The position numbers were made by a program, and so were the translations under genes. Positions 55,770 to 64,000 of a stretch of DNA of 64,000 bases are shown one piece after another. The stretch's first letter is position 1. Each line of letters opens with the position of its first letter. This DNA is from Lentinus brumalis. Taxonomy: Eukaryota > Basidiomycota > Agaricomycetes > Polyporales > Polyporaceae. The stretch is taken from NCBI GenBank assembly GCA_001792895.1, contig MARA01000007.1:186001-250000 (forward strand). Direction: 5' to 3'. A model generated the notes under the pieces. The model saw only the letters and a program-made list of their open reading frames with translations. It did not search any database and had not been told where the DNA came from.

Positions 55770-57510
55770 TCAGATCATGCTTCCGCAGGCAACGTCCTCG
55801 CCATCAACATCGCAGTCCGAATCCCCAGTGAACTCCACAGAAGCGCCTATGTTTCCGAGGACGCTCGACTTTGATGAGAACCGAATCTCGGTGAGCTGTG
55901 GCGGCAGCGTAGACAGCGTCCGGCTCGTGCCGCCCGCGTGCGAGTTGGCGACGCGGAGGTTCAGGATGAAGCGCGACATCGTTACTGCGTTGAGGCTGTG
56001 AGGGGAGTCAGATGTGTTTGGGGCGAGCCAACGGAAAGATTGAAGACACTTGCACGCTCGCCTCGACGCCCAACGAGTTCAAGCCCTGTGCGGGTGAGAT
56101 CGTCAGCTTTCGTGTGAGACGGCAAAGTGGAGGACTTACAGCCACTAATGTGATGATACCGGCGATGTTCACAGACAGAGTAATACTTGCGTGGCCGTAG
56201 AATCAGCGCCGACGAAATACCTCGATCTTCAAGGTAAGAAAGACGCACAAGAAGTATGTCGTCCCTGCGATAGTCGGCTACTGAGTTGTGTACAACGTCA
56301 GGAAGTCAGGACAACTCACCGTCCCTGAGGAGAACAGACACGAGCGATGTGTCGACGTGCGCGTTCCGCGCGGCCTTGACGATCCCAGCTGTCCGGTACC
56401 AGGTGATCCCCAGCACCATGACATCCAGCCATATTTTACACGCCCGTATCCCAAGCGATACTTAAAAGTGCATGGTGGTGGAATGAGACTTCGTTAGCTT
56501 TGGAGATGCTGAGAATGATGCGTACGTCTGCGAGAGACCAAGTCAACCTCGGCGAGTTTGAGCCAGTTCAAGGCTTCGTTGTAGTCGGCTCACCTATACC
56601 ATAAGTCAGGGTTGGGCCCGAGAACACCTATCGATGCAAAGCAGCCTTCTATGAGGGGTCTTCCTGTCATGTAGGAGGCCGTAATCAGGTCGGCCTGCAT
56701 ACGACACCATGTGAGCCCTTGCAGTAGCCTTCAGGTTACTAGTAGCACTCACAATGTTTAAGGGTGTCGAAACGAAGCCGAATAGGAAGATACTCGCAGT
56801 CCACCACCAGTTCCGGTTGTTAATGGCATGAATACGCAGCGCCGAGAATACTGCACCACGAGGAAAGTACATCAGGCACATCGTTATGCAGATATCCCCC
56901 GCAAGACGTACGTACCGACGTTGACAACGTCAAGGACGACGACGAAGATAATCTGCACTCTCCCGATGATCGCGCAGCTGGAAGCCAAGCCATATCAGCG
57001 GCGGCGACTCGGACGAGATTCAAGTCTATCCAGTGCAATGTTTACCTCTGAGAGAAAGCGTGGTGAGTCTTATATTTAGTCCACATCAGTGCGAAGATTC
57101 CACATACCAGATCATCTCCCCACCACACCAAGGTTGACAGGGCATATATAATCCCAAAAGCGAGCAGCCCATATCGATTGATAATGAACAGGACCATCGG
57201 AATCGATATCTTGCGCCGCCATATAACTCGGTATTCTTGCAAGAAAGTGAGGAGGTGCTCGTACACGATGAGTACTGCATTTGTAAGTGCATAACGGAGG
57301 AGAGTCGGATATACGGTTGTCAGAACGCACCGACAGAGCCCACCGCCAGGTAGTTGACCTGGGGTACCCTGAACGATGCCACCCGCGTCAGTGGGTCGTC
57401 CCTAGCGGAAGAGAACCACGCTGCGAACTTGGGACGCACCATGCCTCAGCGTAGAGCTGTGAAATATCCGCCGGCCTGATAATGTCCGAGCCATCCGAGT
57501 CTGAAGACAT
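55770..57510 (-). CDS. DUF6533 membrane protein
   Basis: Basidiomycete seven-helix-type membrane protein of unknown function (DUF6533). Secure exons (minus): 57510-57440, 57401-57331, 57274 to about 57110, 56977-56916, 56850-56753, 56694-56594; then further exons to a stop at 55770. Start MSSDSDGSDIIRPADISQ. The diagnostic N-terminal block VNYLAVGSVVLIVYEHLLTF, RVIWRRK is split by an intron. Later blocks: FSALRIHAINNRNWWWTASI; ADLITASYMTGRPLIEGCF; WLDVMVLGITWYRTAGIVKA; SLVSVLLRDGTTYFLCVFLT; C-terminal TMSRFILNLRVAN. These match the order expected for the family. The donor after exon 3 and the junctions between 56594 and about 56460 are not settled, so the exact protein is uncertain. Expected in a membrane with several hydrophobic helices. 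Confidence 0.75.
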
Positions 57511-57815
57511 CCTACCTGCTGGTAGGCGTTGGACGTCGAGGATGCGGGCAAGCAGTCGTCTCTCTTCTGCCGCGTTTTCCCTCGTTCGCTATAAGTATGC
57601 CTTTGTGTGAAATGGCTCTCTGAAGAACCGGAAGGCGGTGTGGCGGTCTGCAGGCTAACCCACGCGGGAGACGTCGCGGATAACGGTTAGCTCGCTGGAC
57701 ATTTGCAAATCTGCCAATCTCTGCTTCCCCGGACACGCTCACGCACGTCATTCCCTCCCGTCACTCCTGCAGAATGGATCATGTCTTCGATACGACGATG
57801 AATGAAGGACAAATC

Positions 57816-60118
57816 TCACTCCACCACGACAATCGAATGTTTCCCACCCACTAGCTGCACGCCCTCGCCCTTCCCCACCGCGCGCACATCGCCATTGATT
57901 GTCACTTTGCCAGAGACCGGAAGCTTCACCACCCCGGACGTGCCCTCAGGGACGTCGATGGTGACTGAGAACGTGCGCTTCTGCGTCGTCCACTTCACGC
58001 CGAACCACCCAAGCGGTGTCGTGAACCCACCCTCAGCGGCGGAAAGCCCGGAGAGGTGAGCCGCGACCTGCCAGGTACGCCCCTGCGGCGACGTCACGGT
58101 CAGGCCGAGGACGTAGTACGTGAGCGCGGAGGTCGGTCCTGAGCTCCACCCGTGCGCGTGGCTCGTGTATGCGGGGTCGTAGTTGTAGCCGCGGTAGCTG
58201 CGGTACCTAACGGTAGCGATTGATGGTGAGCACGTTGGTCGCTCCGAGGACGCAGAAGCAGCGACTTACGACAGCGAACCATTCGCGGTGAACCCCTCCA
58301 GCAGCGTTGACTGCACGCTGATGTTCGTATAGAGCATATAGCCCCACTCCCGCCTCAGGAGGTCCATCGCACGCTCGTCATTTCCGGACTCGAAGTGTGC
58401 TTGGAGCTCGAGCCCACTGATGAACGGAGAAATTGTATCAGGTAACTCGGGAGCGACTGGACCAAGTTCGTTCCAGTTCTTCGTCAGACCCTCGCTGACA
58501 GAGGCGGCCTGCTCCTGAGACGTTGTCAAGTTGTACAGGACCGCCATTGAGTTGGCATCTTGTGGGCAGAGCGTCGTGGTGTCGTTGTCTCTGTACATCC
58601 CCGCGCTGGGGAGCCAGAAGACCTCGTTGAACTTCCCCTTCAGCGCCGTCGCGTTCGTCGCCCACGCAGAAGCGAGCGTGCTGTCGCTCACATGCGAGGC
58701 AAGGTCTGCCGCGGTGACGAGAACCTTGCAGGATTCAGTCAGGTCGCGTGACGCTGCGACGACTGACACTCGAACTCACTCTGTACAGAAGCGCGTTACC
58801 CTCCGCGTTGATGCCTCCGCCGCCGAGTCGCGCCCAGTCTCTCAGCCCGGTGACGTTCATCAGACCGGAAGGGCCAACCTTGCCCTCGAGGAAGCCGACT
58901 GCCTTGGTGTAGTTCGCCCACACTGTCTGCAGCCAGTCGAAGTCACCAGAGTAAAGATAGTAGTTGTGAGTGCCGATGAGTGTCCACGCGTGATAGGTGT
59001 CGCTGTCCAACTGACTGAGAGGAGGGCCGGATTCGGGCAGCGCACCAGTACGAGGGTTAATAGCAGCAAACATGGTCGAGAGGGCGTTACGCGTAGGGAT
59101 CAGATCATTCGTGGAGACGAACTGAGTGGGGACGGCAATGCCCATGTCTCCTGGCCAGACAGCTCTGGGGCAAAGTCAGCCACCGGAAGGAGTGAAGGTA
59201 GGGCTCAACCCGTACCTGTCTCGCTTCGCACCATCTACGATGATGGGACCAGCGACGCCAAGTGTAGCATTGTTGGCCCAGCCTACGATACTAGTTGATA
59301 CCTGGCTAGATGGAGGCATAGATATGCTTACCTGGCGATCTGACCACGGGTATTTGCCTTCCAGTATCGAGAGGTACGGTGTTCGTCTGCACCGTGTATG
59401 CCCCAGCGTACCATAGCTGGAGAAAATGTAAGCTGGATCAGTTGCTCTCCCGAAGCATCCATACCTTGGTCAAGAAGTTCTTGTCGTGCAAGGCTGGATC
59501 AGATGCATAGAAGTAACCACTGTAGTCGCGTAGGTCCGAGAAGTGAGGAGCAAAGGATATAGCGCAGGAGACGTTCGATATGGTAACAGGATCATCCGAG
59601 GTTGAGATGATAGTCAGATAGCGGAAGCCTCCCCGAAGCCGGGCTGCAGGCTGAGTCCAAAACCCGGTTGGCAGAGGAGCAAGAACTTGCTCAACTCCGT
59701 CATAGGACTGGTTGGCTGACGGGTATGTCGAGTCATCAGACGTCACAGGGCTTATAAAAACAGGGGACTCGGTGAAGGACAGCGCGATGGAGGATGATTT
59801 CGTGACTTTTTCAAAGTTCAAGGATACAAGTCCGCCGACCTGGGGTAACCATTGATTCGAGAGTGCATGAAGGTTTTCGTAAGTAACTCACCTCGATACC
59901 GAAGTCCAACGCGAGCCACGATCCGTTCCCAACTATGGTGGCGCTGCCCTTCGACACGAGGCCATGCACGTTATGAACCGTGCCCGTCGTTTGCTTGACA
60001 GCGCTAGGGAACACAGTCCTGCTTTGGGGGCGTAGTTGAACGCGTCCCAGGGGCCAGCAGGCGCAGATGCGCCCACGACGCGAAGCACAGTAAGAGCGAC
60101 GAACAGCCAGGTAGCCAT
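57816..60118 (-). CDS. gtaA: Secreted GtaA-type glutaminase (one apparent frameshift)
   Basis: Glutaminase A family: hydrolyses glutamine to glutamate and ammonia, extracellular or wall-bound in fungi. Exons (minus): 60118-59892, 59839-59465, 59416-59332, 59282-59216, 59164-58780, 58724-58270, 58206-57816; phases 0, 0, 1, 2, 0, 2; about 661 residues when corrected. Signal peptide MATWLFVALTVLRVVGAS. Domain order fits DUF5127 (VGGLVSLNFEKVTK) then the DUF4965/DUF1793 region (NNATLGVAGPIIVDGAKRDR, VWPGDMGIAV, QLDSDTYHAWTLIGTHNYY, CPQDANSMAVLYNLTTSQ, ELPDTISPFISGLELQAHF, HAHGWSSGPTSALTYYVLG). In exon 1 the run 60026-60030 needs one more base to give FNYAPQSRTVFPSAVKQTTG and to close exon 1 in phase 0. 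Confidence 0.9.
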
Positions 60119-60183
60119 TTCTCCGAGAAGCCTTACAGCGCGTTCGTAATGGCCTTATATGCGACGACCATGGCTCCGAGACC

Positions 60184-60450
60184 TTAGGTCGTATCGAAGT
60201 TCGAGCTTGCCAGTTGCATCACGAGGTAGTCCAGCGGGCCGTAGGCGAGCATGACCGTGTCTGCTGGACACGTACGGTGTGGCAAGCTCTTCGAGTCTTC
60301 AAGCAGAATGCCGTACTGGAGCGCATCTTCGGAGACGTCTCGTCGCGAACCAAGGACTGTTCCTTGAATGACCTCGGGGTCGGCTGCTCGGCGGAGCACG
60401 TCGCGGTCATATGGCAAGTTCAACAGTACCGCGTCGGCATTCTAGTCAGA
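60184..60450 (-). pseudogene. Orphan C-terminal exon-like fragment
   Basis: Minus-strand open frame after an acceptor at about 60445: NADAVLLNLPYDRDVLRRAA, DPEVIQGTVLGSRRDVSED, CPADTVMLAYGPLDYLVMQL, stop at 60184. It reads like real protein, but no upstream exon with a matching phase is evident; 60446-60643 minus (KKWWWWSPEEEPPDERVFVP) is a possible neighbour. Unknown family; maybe a truncated gene remnant. Confidence 0.35.
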
Positions 60451-61683
60451 CAGTCGGTACAGGCAGTCGGAACATGGCATATAACCATAGTAAATCACAG
60501 TAGATGAGAGCATGCGAGCAAGTACGCAGAAGACGAGAGGAAGACAGGATGTGGTCGTGGTGGTCGGGAACAAAAACGCGCTCGTCGGGGGGCTCTTCTT
60601 CCGGTGACCACCACCACCACTTCTTTCCCACGGTCCTGAGCAATAGAGCAGCTCGGGTGTGGGATGTAATACTAGACCTGTATGATAAACTCGATATAGC
60701 ATGAGACTATGAGAGACCACAGAAGGTCAAATGGGCGTAGGACCCAAGAGATATAAGCGTATAGGGAGATGAGATGCGAGAAACGAGTCCGAGCTGCCAG
60801 GACCGGTGACGATTGGCAGCGCAACCTCTTGACACAACGAGTCAAGCGTAGGACACGCGCAGAAGCTCCAGAGATGCGATGAAGGGCAGCGACGTCCAGG
60901 GGACCCTCCGGAGAGAGTGAGCTGGCAAGGTAGGGTGCGTAAGCAGCATGAGTAAGCGCGCGCCTATAGGAGACGGGACGCACTGTCAGAGCACTCGTAG
61001 CAAACTATGCAAGCCAAATGAGCGGTAGCAGATGGATAATCTGAGACCCAGGACCATGAGCTACGCAGAGTAGCGACTGTTCTCTCCATGACAAGTCAGC
61101 GCGAGAGCTACGGCTCAGAAAGGCGACCTGAGCCCAGTAATAAGAATACACTGTACCTACGCAGGATGGATAGAAGATAACTCACCTGCTATGACACGAG
61201 GCAAACAAATCACCTGCTGCAGGGTAGCCAAGAATTCAGAGAGACGACCTCAGGAATGAAGGTCGAACCGCACGATTCGATTCGGTGCGATCCTCATAGA
61301 AGATCCTGTTAAACATAGGAAGATATCAGTGACACATCTGCTGACTGATGACATAGGAACACAGGAGAACCTTCCTGAAGTCCAGCTCACGCCATATGAC
61401 GACACAAACGGTATGAGGAGATAAGGCTGGAGTATAAGAGACCAGAAGATGAGAGCGCGTCTCAGGGCAGCTGCCCTCACTCCAGCCAGTCCTTACTCAG
61501 TCACGTTACCCAACCCAGTCACTCCTTCATCTGCCACGTTGCAAGAAATCCATAACGACTGTAACGAACGACACGCTCACTACACTCTCTGTCCCTCCAC
61601 GACCATCTCATCCCACACCGCTCGCCGCCCACACCCTCCAAACCACACATCCACGACTCGACGGCCGCGAACCATCGAGCAGC
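60451..61683. other. Intergenic
   Basis: No supportable gene or repeat. The strand becomes purine-rich towards the right. Confidence 0.5.
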
Positions 61684-62481
61684 ATGAACATATGCAACGT
61701 GCAGAGGACATGGCAGCCCAATCACCAGTCTCCAAGGGCGAGGATCTACAGCGCAGCACAGGTGCAGACCCCACACACGCGAGTCAACGGTAACACACCC
61801 AATGCAACGCATGACCAGACGCGGTGGGGAGGGGAACGGAGGGAGAGCAGGAACCCCAAAGCGACAACGAACAAAACACAGGAGGCGGTGGTATACGCTT
61901 GGTGGAAGGGGTTTGGCGAGGATCACGAGAAAACGGGAGGCGCGAGGACGCAAAGGCACGTCTACGCGACAGTGCTGAGACCCACGACGCCGCTGGACTT
62001 CGGAATGCGGGTGAGAGTGGTGGCGCTGGCGAAGGGAAGAAGGGAGACGATGGAGAAGACGCTAGACCAGCTAGGACCATACGACCCGCACGTCTTTGGA
62101 GTGGTGGAAGGAATAACAAGACTACGATCGGGATGGGCGAGGATAACGATTGTGAATGAGTGCTGGGGGAATGAGGTCGGCAAGGTGGACGTCGAGATAC
62201 CGTACGCCCCCACCCTGACCATACAGAGGCGATGGACGGTCGAACTGGAGGAAGAGACGGTCGCGACGGAGGCGGTCCCTAAGGAAAAGGACCCTGAATG
62301 GCAGTCAGCATTGACGTGCGGAGCAAAGAAGTGTAGACTGGCACCTCTGAACGACAGCGCGACGAGGACGATGAGAGTCCGTCCGATGTGGGGAGAGGAG
62401 GGAACGCATGACGACCTGCGGCCCAGCGGCGAAGGAGTCCTAGCTATGCACTTGTGGATGCGGTACGACTATGCGAAGTAA
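61684..62481 (+). CDS. Orphan intronless ORF, 265 codons
   Basis: ATG at 61684, stop at 62481. Unlike every other gene here it needs no intron. The second half looks like folded protein: AVVYAWWKGFGEDHEKTGG, HVYATVLRPTTPLDFGMRV, PYDPHVFGVVEGITRLRSGW, RITIVNECWGNEVGKVDV. No family recognised. The plus strand is rich in G and A over the following 1.5 kb, and basic, stop-interrupted frames continue (62454-62876, 62878-63090). This suggests part of a repeat family or of an element, but no transposase, integrase or polymerase motif was seen. Confidence 0.4.
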   Translation: MNICNVQRTWQPNHQSPRARIYSAAQVQTPHTRVNGNTPNATHDQTRWGGERRESRNPKATTNKTQEAVVYAWWKGFGEDHEKTGGARTQRHVYATVLRPTTPLDFGMRVRVVALAKGRRETMEKTLDQLGPYDPHVFGVVEGITRLRSGWARITIVNECWGNEVGKVDVEIPYAPTLTIQRRWTVELEEETVATEAVPKEKDPEWQSALTCGAKKCRLAPLNDSATRTMRVRPMWGEEGTHDDLRPSGEGVLAMHLWMRYDYAK

Positions 62482-64000
62482 GCTGCCATACTGACTGCAA
62501 GCGTAACGATCTGCTAGCACGGACAATCGTGAGCCACATGTACCGAGCATCAGTAAGCAATAGACGTACCGTACCTTACCGGAGACCATGGGAAGATATG
62601 GGACGCAGAAGCACGAAGCATAAATGTACCAGGGCAACCGAGTTGCAGACGCAACGACGCGGCATCAAATTGAACAACGAGAAGTCTAGCAGAAGCATCA
62701 AGCACGCGGTGAGCAACGGTGACTACGACGAACTCAAGTACTTACAGACAGGAGAAGCGCGAGCGATGAGCATCGGCGACGTCCGCGAGAAGTGGCGTGA
62801 GGCGCGCAATCAGCCGCGTGCGGGGATGAGCGAAGGGTTTGAGCAAGCGCAGACGATAACCAGCATCAGGGATTGACGTGGCACGCGAAGAGAAAGGGAG
62901 AAGCGCAAGTGTTGACGTGGGAAGCAAGCGGCCGACAACACACCTGCCCCTGAAACAGAGAGCTACCGAAGGACAGTCAGGCACGTTAACGTCGCGGAAC
63001 GAAGCCACTTACGGTATACAAGGGCGGGTGCTGGGCATCTGGAACGATAGAATCTGGAAGATGAGAAGATACAGGCGAGGCGAGGCATGACAGACCCTGC
63101 GCGAAGCCACACTGAACCCAACTCTAACGCGCGAGCAAGGAGATGGCAAGACATACCGATGAAGAGATATAAGAGGGCACCAGGAGGAGAAAGGGGAGGA
63201 TGCGAGAAACGCGCGACCACTGATCGCGGCGATCGAAGACCTGAAGATCGGGCGAACTGGAGCGAAAAGTGTAAAGTCAAATGCATATGAGGGCAGGGAA
63301 GAGAAGCGTGCATCACTTACGATGCGATAGCTTCAGCGCGAGATGAAGAGACACAACGGCGATGCGGCATCCACGCTCTCCAGAAGTTAAGGGACGAGCG
63401 AGCTTGACGAGTGCGCTACCGGGGTGCGCCTTGAGGCCATTCTGAAGTGAAGCAGCGTCAGTGAAGAGGCGGGCACCAAGACGCGCGAGCCAAAGAGACG
63501 TACGATTACAAGGAGCGAAGAGAAGGCAATCACAGAAGGACCAGACGACGAAGAAACGAAGGAGGAGGGGAAACTGAAAACCCCGACGATAGAGACGTAG
63601 AGAACGATAGAACATCCACGCGCGACGTGCAACCACGCCTGCTGGAGGAAGAGACGAGAAGAGGAGAACTCGGCGGGAGAAGTAGAGATCGATGAGTCGG
63701 CGGGGGAGGCGTGTGAATAGTAGACCTCCCCAAAAAAGGCAAACCTGGGGACACGTGGACCTGACTTAGAAATCCAGTGCCTGGCCAAAAATGGTAAGGA
63801 AGTTCGCGTACTCTACGAACCAGTCTGAGGATCGTGGTCGCCTACGGGCGTTGACTACGAATCCTGCGCGAAATCGGAGTGCAGGCAGGCCAGCGCACAG
63901 GAGGGTGGGAGAAGTCGTATCGAATAGGCAGGGGGACAAACAACCCACGACAACACCGAGTATGAAGGCCAGCAGGCAGGCGATTTTGCGTCCTCCTCCC
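62482..64000. other. Purine-rich stretch at the right edge
   Basis: Short, basic plus-strand frames and overlapping minus-strand frames; none is supportable. No tRNA, repeat array or terminal structure recognised. Confidence 0.45.

Noticed and set aside
1..64000. tRNA, rRNA or CRISPR array
   Set aside because: No TTCGA-type T-loop with a matching acceptor stem, no rRNA core sequence, and the tandem repeats lack unique spacers. CRISPR is not expected in a fungus.

Overview
The window reads as nuclear DNA of a filamentous basidiomycete, most likely an Agaricomycete. Coding exons are interrupted by many introns of about 40-75 bp. The two anchor genes, glycogen phosphorylase and ATG7, have fungal-type sequences. 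The rest is dominated by families that are expanded in mushroom-forming fungi: BTB/POZ proteins, F-box-like proteins, an HNH protein, a DUF6533 membrane protein and a GtaA-type secreted glutaminase. No organism name can be fixed from the sequence alone.

Layout. 1-5 kb: repeat-rich sequence with tandem 145-, 85- and 57-bp repeats, a 179-bp inverted-repeat pair (2177-2355 / 4563-4741) and a small TIR element (2406-2678). 5.5-9.1 kb: two tandem F-box-like paralogs that share a promoter motif. 11-12.4 kb: BTB gene with a proline-rich tail. 13.1-18.6 kb: micro-exon locus A (+), a BTB gene (-) and a BTB pseudogene (-). 19.1-21.7 kb: two tandem BTB genes. 22.2-23.5 kb: conserved-looking unknown protein. 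25.4-29.2 kb: 20-exon glycogen phosphorylase. 29.6-34.8 kb: three tandem BTB genes. 35.1-36.7 kb: micro-exon locus B (-). 37.4-38.9 kb: F-box-like gene. 40.3-43.3 kb: ATG7 (-). 44.0-45.5 kb: HNH-type gene. 45.7-49.3 kb: micro-exon locus C (-) with an eight-unit tandem array. 50.7-51.6 kb: His-rich gene. 52.5-57.5 kb: unknown gene, F-box-like gene with a Ser-rich tail, and DUF6533 membrane protein (all -). 57.8-60.1 kb: secreted glutaminase (-). 61.7-62.5 kb: orphan ORF in a purine-rich tail.

Two things stand out. First, three homologous loci (A, B, C) consist of exons of 8-52 nt separated by introns whose bodies are better conserved than the exons. The intron core occurs 14 times and can fold into two hairpins with compensating changes. 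Locus C has amplified one exon-plus-intron unit eight times. Loci A and B sit in an inverted segmental duplication together with BTB genes. Second, at least eight otherwise intact genes each lack one base in a G or C homopolymer, and adding one base restores frame and family motifs. This looks like systematic homopolymer under-calling in the assembly, not pseudogenization, and any automated annotation of this contig will be wrong at those points.

There is no obvious pathway linking the genes. Glycogen phosphorylase and ATG7 are housekeeping anchors (carbon-reserve use and autophagy). BTB and F-box proteins are typical substrate adaptors of cullin-RING ubiquitin ligases and here form a young, duplicating, partly decaying family.
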